A stretch of 64,000 nucleotides of DNA from Lamellibrachia columna (taxonomy: Eukaryota; Annelida; Polychaeta; Sabellida; Siboglinidae), in assembly GCA_963662155.1 (NCBI GenBank), contig OY759273.1, forward strand, positions 28,991,544 to 29,055,543, in the 5' to 3' direction. Positions within the stretch are counted from its first letter, which is position 1, and every line of letters begins with the position of its first letter. The notes under the pieces were generated by a model that was not told where the DNA came from, did not search any database, and saw only the letters and a list, made by a program, of their open reading frames with translations. The translations under genes and the position numbers were made by a program. This document shows positions 24,271 through 36,467 of this stretch, piece by piece.

Positions 24271-24420
24271 TATGACTAACTTCCTGATTGAGTCGTTCTA
24301 TTCATGCAAATCACGATACTGCGGTATGATGTTGGGCCAAAGAGACGTCACTTGCTTATAATCAATTGCATCGTGACTTGTGTGAATAGAACGACTCAAT
24401 GAGAAAGTTAGCCAACCATA
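24271..24420. mobile_element. 150-bp palindromic (MITE-like) hairpin
   Basis: Left arm 24271-24316 and right arm 24370-24420 are inverted copies: TGAGTCGTTCTATTCA faces TGAATAGAACGACTCA, and ACTAACTT faces AAGTTAGC. About 53 bases of spacer. Target duplication not certain (flanking TA only). Confidence 0.7.
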
Positions 24421-24910
24421 CTCCACTTGGCAATCTTAAAGTAGTCGCACAGATCGTGATTGTCACAAAAGCTATCAATTATGGCAATATCCGCTTTCAG
24501 AAGTGTTCTGCTTTCGCCCCGTCAACGAACAAATAACTTCCTTTCAGCGGGAGCTTCTAGTATCTTCTACGCCTCATGCCTAGACGTAACCGTTGAAATG
24601 ACACTATTCGTGGAAAGTCACTATTCAGTTAGGCCTACACTGAAAAGGTCGAAATACCCAGCAGGGCTTCTTTACATACGAATAAAAAAGTTGCCCCCTA
24701 GCCATTTCATTTACCCCCAGTCAGGCCAATCCCCCGATTAAATCCAACCACGTCATGCCTTATCCGGCCATTTTACTGGAATTTGAAACAGGACAAGGTA
24801 CTTTCAAAGTAGCCTTTCGGGTCATTGCCCCCTAGTGAAAATTCAATAAAAAATACCCTGCCACCCAAGCACATATTTACCTATCTGACGAACCAGAAGG
24901 TAAGAAATCC

Positions 24911-25916
24911 ATGTCGTGGGCACAAGCTACTTTGCGACTCCGTACTCGAGGGCGTAATATACGACAGATGTCCTTGTAAGCTGTATACGTGTTACCAACT
25001 AGCGGCTTACCCATTACAATCATCCAACCGTTGAATGGCGCTCGTAAAATACTAATCATATACCTACTAATCATATCAACTAACCTCAATGTTTCGCAGC
25101 TATGAAATGTATCACATGTCAAGAAAACTGAGGAGACACGATTGTTTTGTCGAGTTGTATGTACCAAAGATGAAACGTGCACCGCAGTGTGTGTTAAACG
25201 ACACACCGCCTGGTCACTCACCGGCTGGTCACTCACCGCCTGGTCACTCACCGCCTGGTCACTTATCGCCTGGTCACTCACCGCCTGGTCACTCATTACC
25301 CGTCCGCAGGCGCAGATGGTAATGGTGATCCAACATACTATTTACCAAGAGGAAAACCCACGTGCAAGAAATCGATATTACCGACTTTGCAGTGAATGTT
25401 TGTATTCAGCGATGATCTCTCCTGAATTAGTTGGAAAAGTTAACGCGAGAACAACAGAAACTCAGGAAACTAAACTTAATACGGCAACAATTAAAAACAT
25501 TGTCAGCGTCCATTTTTGTAGAACAGTACGGACATTTCGAAAATCATGAACTGGATGACATGGCCGGTAGCCCTTTTTGGGGAACACAAAAGCTCCACTT
25601 TCTACAGAAGACGTCTGATGCACGTGTGCTAGCAGTAACAAGCCATTTAGAGACAGAAGAGGAAGTTCTTGCACTGGCGCGTTTATAACCAGTGATTTAT
25701 GATATTCTATTATTATTCCAGTAGAGGACGTTATGCTTGAAATGTCTGCGTTGCCGCCCGTAAAAGCATTCGTTCTATACCCTTTTTGTACGTTTTTGCA
25801 CATTTGAAATAAACCACTAAGTTGACGTTTATAAATGTACACAATGGGTCTGTTTCATGTTATACAGATGCAAATGTTTCAAATTTGACGGGTCAGTCGG
25901 CATCGGGGCTCGCTGT
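24911..25916. repeat. Direct repeat A flanking LINE unit B (left copy)
   Basis: Shares ordered blocks with 29546-30440: GGGCACAAGCTACTTTG, GACTCCGTACTCGAGGGC, TTTTGTCGAGTTGT and GCATTCGTTCTATACCC. It includes a 15-bp array (25208-25296) that has only one or two units in the right copy. Identity unknown; no conserved protein was found. Confidence 0.7.
25208..25296. repeat. Tandem repeat, 15-bp unit, about 6 copies
   Basis: Unit CGCCTGGTCACTCAC with single-base variants. Confidence 0.95.
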
Positions 25917-25917
25917 A

Positions 25918-26036
25918 CAGTGACGGTGACGGTGACGGTGACGGTGACGGTGACGGTGACGGTGACGGTGACGGTGACGGTGACGGTGACGGTGACGGTG
26001 ACGGTGACGGTGACGGTGACGGTGACGGTGACGGTA
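25918..26036. repeat. Hexanucleotide microsatellite (TGACGG)n, about 20 copies
   Basis: Perfect repeats following GGGTCAGTCGGC. The same lead-in recurs at 30957-31000 with a shorter run and a poly-G tract. Confidence 0.99.
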
Positions 26037-26057
26037 TAATATCCGCGTCGTTCACAC

Positions 26058-29000
26058 AACGAGTGCTCATCAGAGCGCGATCACTTTGATATGGAACTTT
26101 ACCTACTACACCTGTACAACACTAACAAAAAGCTACTTCTCTGTGTTCCTTACCTTGCCGTGTCTTTCCTCCCGCAGAGAACACTTGAGAAGGCGCTCAC
26201 GAGACAAAACTAAGTCTTACAGAACTGAGGTACGAGTGGAGACAAAGCTGCGGTCCTCCACTGACGGCGCCCTCATCGGTTATGACGAACTCGTTTGCCT
26301 GGCGCTTATTTGCGACACGGTTGGCCGGGCATCTCTGACGAACACGGGACGACGCCGAGCCTTGAGGTCAGGTAACTTCCTCGTCCGACCATAGTGACGT
26401 CAATGCTAAGTCGTTTTGAAGCGAACCGTGTCAATCAACATCAATGGATGTATAGAATTTTGCCGGATGGCGCAGTCACCATGAAAAGAAAACATTACAA
26501 CGCTGGTTATTTTTGTAAAACTGGCATATTACACGTATTGCCATAAACGACGAAGTTTTGTCATATCATCAGCCGGATTGTTGGCGCTATGCCTGGTACA
26601 ATGACTGTGTTGCTCAGATACTCTGACAAAGTCATGGGTAAGACAGGGGACCCATGTTTTGTCCAGGGTTAAGCTTTCGCTGGGAAACCCTGTTTTCAGT
26701 GGACAATAATAATTCTGATACACCAATATGGAAATTTGGCCCCATGCTACAAATAAACCTTGCTATTGTTTTCAGAATCATTTATAACTTTTCGTTTAAC
26801 TTTTATGACACTCCTGGATGCCAGGACGAGCAGGCAAAATCCAGATAACACTGCGTAAGGACAGAGCAAGGTTTATCTACGTTTTTTTCTCCATCAAGAG
26901 CCTTAGTCTGTCTGCATATACACTATAGCTGGACGTTTGACTTCTTAACAATAGACCTGTGGTCAACAATGGATTATCCAGGCAGGCTTTTATATAATGT
27001 GACACCTAGATATTTAACATATATGTTAGTATTTTATCTTTACATTTACCATCAAAACTTTTGCTTTTTAAATTTTCATTTGGCTTAGGCTATTTTCAGA
27101 GCATGCTTTTTTTTTACCAATTTCTGCATGAATTACTACGCACACGTGCCTTGTGGCGAAAAAATGGACAAAAATCCTTCCGCCTATTGAAATCATCTAA
27201 AAATCCACAGTTACGCTGCCAACATGTTCTGCCAGCAAACTTGCCAATGTGCCTGCTCAAATGCAGTTATATCAGATGATACGATTTTTTGAAAATTACA
27301 CATATCTAAAATTACTGTGCCCTACATTCGTCTGTAACACACCAGGAAGTCTAACTGAGGCATGATCTCTAATAAATGCACCAGCTCTGAATTGGCGGGG
27401 GAATATGAAGTATTCCATACTGCGTTTTGATTGGTTAAATCAGCTTCCGGTTTGCTCGGGAAATAACGAATTATGGGCCGTTATTGCCAGAGCTGCTCGG
27501 TAAATAGCCAGTGCGTTTTCATTTTGATCTAAACAGCACGGCTTCTGTTTTACCAAGATGTAAGGACAGTTAGCCCCTCGTTACAAGATACAAGTTCATG
27601 GCTTAATACCTGGTATATAGAATGTTGATCTTTGTCTGACATCAATAAAGCAACATCATCAGCATATAACAACAATTGGCAGTTTGATGGATATATCATT
27701 AACACAGCATATAAATAAAATATGTCTTAACACATTTCCCTGTGGGACACCAATGGTTACACCACGGGGCTTGGGTTCTACTCTGTTTACGTTAACTAGA
27801 TACTTTCTGTCACTAAAATACGATTTAACCCATTCTGTTGATGCGATGCCTATGGCTTGTAGTATAGTAGTGAAGAAATCATGAACGATTGTGTCGAAGC
27901 CCTTTTGGAGATGAAGGACTACCATGCCTGTGTAATTACTGTTATACGTTATACATTTCACATTTGACATGGTCATTTAGGTTAATTAAACAGGCATCAG
28001 TATAATAGTTACCCATGAAGCCAGACGGATGTTCCTGTGTCCTACAAGGTGACGTTGTCGGTTAGGTAAGTTGATACGTGGATATAAACAGCTCTTTCTA
28101 GAATCTTAAATAGTTCAGATAGTACGCTGACCGATCTGTAGTGGCTTACTTCCTGTCCATTGTTCTTTTTGTATACATGTATGAACTTAGCACATGTTCA
28201 ATATGTGCAATAGGTCTTTTTAAAATTGGACCACCATTCTTCAGGAACCTGACTGGAATACTGTCTAAGCCTGTACTCTTAGTGGGGTTGAGTGTGTTGA
28301 GCTAGTTTGTCTTTGGTGGAAAGGTAGTTTGCAGAGGTTACCAATTAAATAGTCAGCCGTTTCCTGATTGATGTTTCGAAGTACACTATTTCTATTTTTA
28401 TTTACGATTCTATTTTGGATCTATCCTTTCTGAACATATACATCAGCCTATACCTCTCTTTGCTCCTATTGAATATTTCATTTGACATCCACGATTCCCC
28501 GAGTTTAAAATTAATCAATGCTGCATTTACGTAAATATATCTTGCAGTAGTCTACCAGTGTTGTGACGGTTGACCTGACATTTGACCATCTTTCGTGTGC
28601 AAATTACAAGAACATTATCAGTAATGCCCACGCTAATAGTTCCAGATTGACAGAACATATACCTTAAGCATGAGACGACATATCCACAAAACCGTTAAGG
28701 TGCTATATCCACCAATATAACTGTACATTCGCTGTCAGTCTGCCTTTTCCCACGCGTTGCCCATGGTTACGAGTAGCCGTGTATTCTCAACGCGCGATTG
28801 TAACATGGGAATGTGCTCAATGAAGCGCCACTGTTGTTTAAGGCCTTAACACACCTGTAGGGCAGTGGCACCCACTGAAGAGGTAATAAAGGCTTGCGTT
28901 ATTCAGTCATGGCGCGCTTGAATAGGTCTGGAGATTTCGCTGGGCGACATCAGATAAAAACATCCTTATCGTTTTCATACTGTGACCCATTTTTTAAGTC

Positions 29001-29515
29001 GAAGAATGTTGCCTTTGGTATTTTTTGGACACATGGCCTATGTTTATACAAACCAAATGAAGAGGCGGACTGACAACATGTAGAGATACATTGAATGCCA
29101 GCCGGACGTTGTAAGACTTGGCATTTCACCTGTTGGGAACCGCTCTAACCCTCATTTATGTAGACAATTGTTGAAATAGCTATAATTATCTTGCTTAATT
29201 CCGAACAAAATATGAAGTAACTTATTTCAAGCAAAACTCTGATTTTGTAGTAGGCCCTACACGTTTGATTTATTAAGAATGTTTCTTTAAATAAAAGCTA
29301 TTTTGAAGAAAACAACTGACATATTTTGCATGCCTGCATGAAGGAATTTTTTTCTTAAAATAAGAAATAAGACGACTTGTAAAACAAAACAAAACACAAT
29401 TTCTTAGCGTTACTTATTGTCGTGAACGTATTTAACTTAGCAGCAAGCCGAACGCCGGCAATCACTACACTACATTTAAAGAATAACAAACGAAGTTGGC
29501 AACCCAGGCCTGCCT
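26058..29515 (-). pseudogene. Degenerate non-LTR retrotransposon unit (copy B)
   Basis: Minus-strand remnant at 27659-27976: GMVVLHLQKGFDTIVHDFFT, then GVPQGNVLRHILFICCVNDI. A tail piece at 26529-26726 reads LTHDFVRVSEQHSHCTRHSA. Starts CGAGTGCTCATCAGAGCGCG and ends near GGCAACCCAGGC, the same limits as copy B'. Several frameshifts and stops; no intact catalytic motif. Confidence 0.75.
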
Positions 29516-29545
29516 ACAAGCCTATATCCGCCACTGCTCCCTCTC

Positions 29546-30440
29546 ATGGGCACAAGCTACTTTGTGACTCCGTACTCGAGGGCATCAAAGCCGCATAATC
29601 TACGACACATATCCTTGTAAGCGTTTCTGTTGTATACGTGATGCCAACTAGCGGTTTACATATTACAATCATCCATCCGTTGACTGGCGAATGTGCGCTC
29701 ATTAAACACTAATCACAATAAATCATATCAATTAACCTAATTAAAGTTTCGCAGTTATGAAATAGATCACATGTCAAGACAACTAAAAAGACACGACTGT
29801 TTTGTCGAGTTGTCTGTACCAACGACGAAAAGTTCACCCAGTCTGTGTAAAACGACACACTGCTTGGTCACTCATCGTCCGTCTGCAGGCACGGATGGCA
29901 ATGGTGCAAATCAAAATACTATTTACACACATGCATGAAATCGATGTAACTGACATTGCAGTGAATTTGTATTCAGCTATGATCTCTCCTGCATTAGTTG
30001 TAACAGTAAACGTGTGAACAACAGAAACTCAGGAAACCAAACTTAACATATAGTAACAGTTAAGAACATTGTCAGCGTAAATTTTCATCGATATGGACGG
30101 GTGTTTCGAATATCATGAATTGGATGACATAGCCAGTAGCCCTACTTTCTACAGAAGACGTCTGGCGTACGTCAGCTAAAAGTAACAGGCAATTTAGAAA
30201 TAGAAGAAGTTCTTGCACTGGCGTGTTTGTAACCGGTGATTTATGTTATTCTGTCATTATTCAAGTAAGGGACGTCATGCCTGAAATGCAATGTTGCGTT
30301 GCCGCCCATGAAAAGCATTCGTTCTATACCCTTTTGTACGTGTTGTTGCACATTTTTTGTTTGTTTGACATAACACATCAGATTGAAGTTTATAAATGTA
30401 CGAACCTGTTTCATGTTATACAGATACAAATGTTTCAAAT
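29546..30440. repeat. Direct repeat A (right copy, A')
   Basis: Matches 24911-25880 in order and orientation. Its end is displaced: the GGGTCAGTCGGC block that follows in the left copy occurs here only at 30957, after about 510 bases of inserted sequence rich in ACAC/CACG repeats. Confidence 0.65.
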
Positions 30441-30529
30441 GGATGCAACGGCTATATGAAGGAATGGGGAAGGTTGAACTAAAACGACTTTGCCGTTATC
30501 GTTGACAGACACATGCACGCATGCACGTA

Positions 30530-30711
30530 GACACGTACACACACAAACACACACGCGCTCGCTCGCACACACTAACACAAACCCGTTTAGTAACTCATAG
30601 AAATAACACACATATATTGTGTATGTACACATACATACATACATTCCTACACACATACGTACATACGTACACATACATACAAACATGCGTGCATTCGTAC
30701 ACACACACTCA

Positions 30712-30759
<48 letters not shown>

Positions 30760-30790
30760 CACGCACACACACACACACACACGCACACTG
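30530..30790. repeat. Complex CA/CACG/CATA microsatellite
   Basis: Alternating ACAC, ACATACAT and CGCACGCA runs, purest at 30712-30785. Inserted within repeat A'. Confidence 0.96.
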
Positions 30791-31002
30791 CATGGAGAGA
30801 TGGGGGCAGTCGCATTGTAACGATTCCAACCCAGTCAACCTAATAATTAAGAAACCGGTCAATCACTTCGCAGTTTTCGGACAGCAGTGAACAATATGAA
30901 ATAATAAGTTAGGATTTGACCGAAGTGCGGCAAAGATTAGCCGAGCTGTGTTATTGACGGGTCAGTCGGCGGAGCGGCTCGCCGTAATGTGACGGTGACG
31001 GG

Positions 31003-31018
31003 GGGGGGGGGGGGGGGT
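31003..31018. repeat. Poly-G tract
   Basis: About 16 consecutive G following a short TGACGG run. Confidence 0.9.
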
Positions 31019-31039
31019 GGCGAGCCGGGTGATATTCTC

Positions 31040-32030
31040 ATGAATTTCGGGTAGCTAGAGGACGCGGTTGGTCTGTTACACAGAATACCCCGCCTTTAGG
31101 GGCGATACGTGAACTTCCTCTTACAACAGTGCCATTACGGCGATATCTGATATACGCGACGACCGAGTGAATGAACAAGAGAATGTCTTGCGCAGTTGCA
31201 TACCTATGCGATAACATCAAACACTATATTGAGCTCTGCAGCGTTGAAACATGTAAACCGTGAACGACAAAACGGTAAGAAAGGTCGACAAAGCCAAAGG
31301 CCAAGTAAACAACTCGTCAACTATCTGGAACTGGTAAAAGACGGCGTTGCATAAGTTTTATCTACGGCCTCGATTTTACCATTTACTTGTCGGCACCTTT
31401 ATATGTGTTAAGACTTCATCTAATCGAAATGCACATGAATGATTCCTCAATGATCCGAGATGGATAGGCTACAAGCTTATATAAAAGGCAAGAATATAAT
31501 ATAATCGTAATTATCATCTCGGTGTATGTTACATACTAGTTGTCATCTTCTGTCTTCCCTAGCTCTTCATATGTAATTTTAAAGCACTATTTCATGTATT
31601 TATGTCCACATTCGTGAACGGGGCATTAGCACCGGATTTGATGATGTTTAAATAAAGGTATTATTAGTATTATTATTGGGAGCGGCCGCTCGGATCCTCC
31701 TCGCATCCTCCTGTCCAACGCGTTCTCCCCCACAACCTCTGGCATCTCCGTGTCTCTCCTTACGACGGCCACGGCACCTGCCACACCTACTTTGTCGTAT
31801 TATCGTCCTCCGTGCAGCTGTGACGGATCAGTGCTGTTGTCTAATGTGGAGTCATTTCTTTCCTTACGTTTGTTGCTTATAGTTCACAACATTTGACAGG
31901 TAACCTAATCAGGATCACCGTCGCAAGTTCGATTTCCCTCCCGGATGTCTCCATGCTGGAATCCATTCACGATTGGCTGCCAACATGTCTCGTCAACCGT
32001 GATCATGTCAATCAGTCATAATTATGGAAC
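31040..32030. other. Intergenic stretch, nothing firm recognised
   Basis: No coding motifs. Rare-cutter-like words GCGGCCGC and GGATCC sit close together at 31682-31697, but the flanks look genomic. Confidence 0.5.
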
Positions 32031-32038
32031 ATATTGCC

Positions 32039-32205
32039 CAGTGGCGTATTGAGGGGTATTGGGCCACGGCCCCCTGGCATTGAAGTATGACTTTTTTCTG
32101 TGAATAACATGTTGCATCACTACCTGGTAGCATGACAAACTGATGGATGACTAAGCTTGGCCCTCCTCCTTTATCCTTCTTTCCGACATCCTAAATAAGC
32201 CACTG
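32039..32205. mobile_element. 167-bp hAT-like MITE
   Basis: Termini CAGTGGCGTA and TAAGCCACTG are imperfect inverted repeats of the hAT type (CAGTGGC). Flanking octamers ATATTGCC and GTATAGCA match at 5 of 8. A related piece is at 7690-7806. Confidence 0.65.
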
Positions 32206-32454
32206 GTATAGCATTGATATTAGTACGTAGTGGCTCATGGATTGTGTGCATCTAGGAGTGATTTCAAAACATCAATGTACGGCTAAACGGAACAGCCGCT
32301 AACACCCCTCAACGTGAAACCAATTTCGTATAATGTTTTGAGAACATCCCTTACGGTGAATGAATCCGTCACGGACATAGCTGTTGTGGGACTATTTCTG
32401 CATATGTCTTCTTTACGTAGTGCATCGAGGTAATGTTTTCGAACTTCGTGAAGT

Positions 32455-32600
32455 TTGAGTATTTGAGTATAGACAGTGATGGATGTAGATAAATGAGTAG
32501 TCATCGCGCATAGATTGTGGCGTGGCTGAATGCTTCCCAGAGAAGTCGAGTTGATGCTCGAATGAACGTGCCTTTTACCTTCACATTCTCTGTAACGCGT
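32455..32600 (+). mobile_element. SINE body fragment
   Basis: Shares ATAGACAGTGATGGATG, GTGGCTGAATGCTTCCCA and AGAAGTCGAGTTGATGCTCG with the SINEs at 2731, 15392 and 17186. The tRNA-like head is missing. Confidence 0.65.
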
Positions 32601-32609
32601 AACCACGTC

Positions 32610-34520
32610 AAGCGTCTCGACACTGCAGCCATTCATGCACATCGGGATGTCACCACACAAAACCAGGCCAACGACGGGCGTTGGTGCACCCATAGGGGAA
32701 CCTCAGCGGACAATGCCAATGTAGCAATTAGTGACGAAGGACTCACGGGTTGCTATCTAATGTAGCGTAGTTGTATCTCACGAGTGTCGGGCCTCTGGCT
32801 CGCCGGTTATGCCTCAGGTCTATGCGAGGACACGAACAACGGCGCATTGTAACTTCGTTTTTTTACATAAATGTATTCGCGCTGTGCTACGGTAACATCA
32901 ATGACTAAGCGTCATTGCATGATATGTAGCATTGGGACGAACTGAGTGCCTTGTGGTGGTGTCGGTTGGAAAATTGAGATTATTAAAATCTTGGGGGAGG
33001 GGGGTCGAGAGATAATCCGACCCCTCTGGTCAAAATCAAAGTTAGATTTGGGGGCATATGCCTCCTCTGCATAAAAGTTCCAAAATATATGATGTAAAAT
33101 TATGTAGTAGTAATATTAGATTAGAAATTTTATGTATTTGACTAATTACTTTACATATTCATGGCAACACTTGATACTGCCTCTATCGGCCTCCCAGGCC
33201 TATCAGTGTTTCTACCAACTTGTGGCATCTCAAATGAAAATCAACAGGAATCAGAACTTAGCCGGAGATTGCCTACCATGTTTAAAAAGTACCCCTGCCT
33301 GGCAACCCTTAGAACAGTCCCTACTATAACGAGACAAGGTATGCCAAGTGTGAACTAGCCAAGGAAACTACGACAGTACCAGATACAAAGCATTTACAAG
33401 TTACTCCTGTTGATCGTTGTTATTGTGCATCTCAATTCATATTACGATGATGATACGAGAATCTGACTTTTGGTTTTGTTTTAACCATGTATGGTGGTTC
33501 CGGCCCTTCAGATCGCCGACTTGCTCCAGCTCGTCTTGGGTGACGTCAGTAAACAAATGCAAAGACAATGACAACAGCTGTGCACTGGTTTCGAAGAACA
33601 TTGTTTGTTATTGTACCATCTTATCATAATCCAACGTGAGTATCTATATATGTTTTTCTTATTATAATCCATGATTCGTATGTATGTATGTTTGTATGTA
33701 TGTATGTATGCATGCATGCATGCATGTATGCATGCATGCTTGTATGTATGTATGTTTCTATGTATGTATGCATGCATTTTATCCTACTAATCTTGGATGC
33801 ATTGCATCTCGGGCGTAACATTTTCAGGGGTTCATCTAATACCTCACGATCTCAGTTTTGTTTTCGAAATTCACCCCGCTATTACCCTTTCTACGAACAA
33901 TCGAATTACACTTTGTAGTTATTACGTACTTTGTAGTTATTACGTACAATAGTATGCAACGCTACGCGAACAATTATGCAATTGTTGACAACGTCATGCG
34001 TCTTTTCTTCGATAGTCCGTAAGTTAAGTAATGCAAGGGCAGAGCTTCGTTAGACGTTACTACGACGGCCTGGATGGGCCACTTTTCTCAGCTGAGCCTT
34101 GGTCAGAGAACCCGTGGCGGCCAGAGAGAGGTGCCGTACATCGCCTGTGCACTAACGCCAGTGTGCCCCGTCCAGTTTTGGTATAATACATTTTAATAAA
34201 ATGTTAGCGTTATTTCAGATAGTGCCGTCTACTGACCCGAATTAAAGCAAATTCGAAACTTTCGACTTTCAACATTACGTCACGAAATTCGCCGATGTGA
34301 TTATGGTATAGCGTGATTCGCACCACCATGTGACTCACACCATACCACAATCAGATCCAAATCCTTAGGTGGTAATCGACATCCAGATTTCTACATAAAA
34401 CATAATTTTTTTGTGATGAAGCACAAGAAACCTCCAACTCTCCCCAATTATTAGGAAAATATAGATTCTTCTTAATATAGGACATTGGAATTACAATAAA
34501 ATTATAGGAAATAGGTCTGA
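32610..34520. other. Intergenic stretch with an ATGT/GCAT microsatellite
   Basis: A tetranucleotide run (TATG/CATG) spans about 33679-33776. The rest shows no recognisable gene or element. Confidence 0.55.
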
Positions 34521-34529
34521 GCGAACATT

Positions 34530-34750
34530 CATCTATGTGTAACCCACCCTTCTGACATATTTGTCAATTTCGTTTTTAAACATATTCACTCTGCTAGCAT
34601 TTACACAATCTGTTAATAATCTGTTCCGTTCATTTATATAGGAAGACATATTAATGCTGGGCATTGTGACTAACGCATATATCGGAAGGTTAAAGTTCTT
34701 GACACAAGTTTGTGATGGAAGCTGAACTAGATAATAACAGAAAGTGCACA
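34530..34750 (-). pseudogene. CR1-like LINE 3' fragment
   Basis: The minus-strand frame ends ERNRLLTDCVNASRVNMFKN, then EIDKYVRRVGYT and a stop. This is the extreme C-terminus of the family at 41430-43860. Strongly 5' truncated. Confidence 0.8.
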
Positions 34751-34912
34751 AACAAAGCTATCCTGACTCGTTCCAACTACCTACATAAAAACATTGCATG
34801 AACAATTAGAATATTGTTTATTTAATTTTATTTATGTATTACAACTAGACGTGTAGTAAAAAAATAGAGCGACTGCACATTGCTTAGACAGAATGTCAAA
34901 GCACTAAATGAA

Positions 34913-35218
34913 CTACACATTTGTCAATAATGGGTGCTTATTGAACACACTAGAAGTCGCTAGCCAGGGTTTGCAGTAGTACAGCACCCCTGGCAGATCG
35001 ACCTGTTGAAACATGGATTTGTCAGTTTTTCCCACGCCATGTGTGGACGTACGCTGTATCATCTGTACTTCATCCCATTTGCCATCTTGGTTGACATGTT
35101 TTGTGGGAACTAGACGCGCCCGCACCCAATCCTCAAGGAGCGTTCCCACAAAATCCTCATCATTACCTGTCTGACCAGGGACGACGGGTCTGACCAGGGA
35201 CGACGGGTCCACCACCAA
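34913..35218 (-). other. Unassigned open frame within an inverted-repeat region
   Basis: A frame of about 100 codons without an ATG start, containing DFVGTLLEDWVRARLVPTKH and MFQQVDLPGVLYYCKPW. No family recognised. A 21-bp perfect inverted repeat (34989-35009 and 35303-35323) overlaps its end and continues beyond it. An 18-bp duplication (CTGACCAGGGACGACGGG) lies at about 35170-35206. It may be a remnant of a mobile element. Confidence 0.3.
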
Positions 35219-35710
35219 TTAAAGTTAAGTTCCCGTATATGAGCCCTGTAAATCTGAGCAAGCAATATTATTAGTTAACACAGCAACTGAAAGTTCCACG
35301 TGTCAACAGGTCGATCTGCCAGGACTGGTGTAGTCAGAAGACCCTGGTGGTAAGGAGGTGAGAAAGTGTATATAGTTTGTAACATATCAATGTGGTATGT
35401 CCAACTTAATAAATTGTATAGCTATCATAATGAATACAACCAACAGAGTGATACAGGAAAACTACCCAGCATAACATCAAAAGTCACCAACACCAATGTT
35501 GATACTGTATACAACAGTATACAAATAGCATAAATTGTTGTAATTCCCGGAATTATACTGAAAGCAACCGTAAAATGATGTTTACAAATATAAGAAAACA
35601 TTTGCTAGTTGACATTAGAGCAGCATGTATAATAAAGAGTTAGTATTACTATATAAACAAGTGCAATATCGATAAAGAACAATGTTTGTTATGTATATAA
35701 TTTATGGTAT

Positions 35711-35716
35711 TTTATT
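35711..35716 (-). promoter_or_regulatory. Candidate polyadenylation signal of gene A
   Basis: AATAAA on the minus strand, about 440 bases beyond the proposed stop codon. It is the first such hexamer found after the pyrimidine-rich tract (35840-36120), which would be purine-rich 3' UTR. Chance occurrence is possible in this AT-rich area. Confidence 0.35.
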
Positions 35717-35839
35717 ACAAGAGTTAAGTCCCTGAGTAACTCATTTGTTAGTCAAATATCTAGGTCGGCTGTCAAACATATTTTGTCTTCAGTACAACAC
35801 CATTTCAGTTTGTCATTCCTGATCACACATTGTGGCCTC

Positions 35840-36120
35840 TGTCCTAGCCTCCCTCTCCCTCCTGCCACCCCTTCTCCTTCCCTCTACCCCATATCCCTCT
35901 ACCCCGTCACCCTCCCTCTAACCCCTCTCGCTCCCTCTACCTCTTGTCCCTCCCTCGTATTCCTCTTGCTCCCTCTACCTCCTTCTACCCTTTCTCACTC
36001 CCTCTACCTCCTCTATCCCCTTTTGTTGCCTCTACCTCTTCTCCCTCCCTCTACCCCCTCTACCTCCCTCTACCCCCTCTCGCTCCCTCTATCCCGTCTT
36101 CTCCTGCCTATCCCTCTCCC
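35840..36120. repeat. Pyrimidine-rich low-complexity tract
   Basis: CCCTCTACC-type imperfect repeats on the plus strand. They would be purine-rich in the 3' UTR of gene A, just after its proposed stop. Confidence 0.9.
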
Positions 36121-36155
36121 TCTCGAGGGAGGCTCACTGGCTGTGTCTGCACCCC

Positions 36156-36467
36156 TCAGGCCTGCTCGAAGTGCGTCGTCTGTGGGCTGGCCTGAGTCCA
36201 CCGTGTCAGGCGTCGGATGAACTGATCCTGCAGCTCCCCACCTTGAATCAGATACGTGTTGGGCCCAACACCCGGAGGCCGCCGCTGCCGCCGCCGTCGA
36301 TGTCTCCGCTTCCGCCTCTCTCTGTCACGATCTCCATCACCGTGTTGATGATGGCGATGATGATGTCGGTGCTCGTGTCCGTCGTCATCATGTCGTCGGT
36401 GACGGTGACGGTGACGATGGCGATGGTTTGCTTGATCGTCATCACTGATGCCAGTTTCGGTGTCCAT
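36156..36467 (-). CDS. Gene A terminal exon h: His/Arg/Asp-rich tail
   Basis: A 312-base exon after TATTGTTGCAG, open in phase 0 to TGA. It begins MDTETGISDDDQANH and continues into a low-complexity stretch dominated by His, Arg and Asp, then a more ordinary end (YLIQGGELQDQFIRRLTRWT, closing HFEQA). The low-complexity part reflects a degenerate trinucleotide-like DNA repeat. The assignment rests on matching phase and an open frame, but the upstream donor is weak. Confidence 0.6.
   Translation of the reverse strand: MDTETGISDDDQANHRHRHRHRHRRHDDDGHEHRHHHRHHQHGDGDRDRERRKRRHRRRRQRRPPGVGPNTYLIQGGELQDQFIRRLTRWTQASPQTTHFEQA

Noticed and set aside
25829..26070. Thr-Val and Ser-Pro dipeptide repeat frames
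   Set aside because: Artefacts of the perfect TGACGG hexanucleotide microsatellite.
31682..31697. NotI and BamHI recognition words close together, suggesting vector or adapter
   Set aside because: The sequence on both sides reads as ordinary genomic DNA with no vector backbone; coincidence is more likely.
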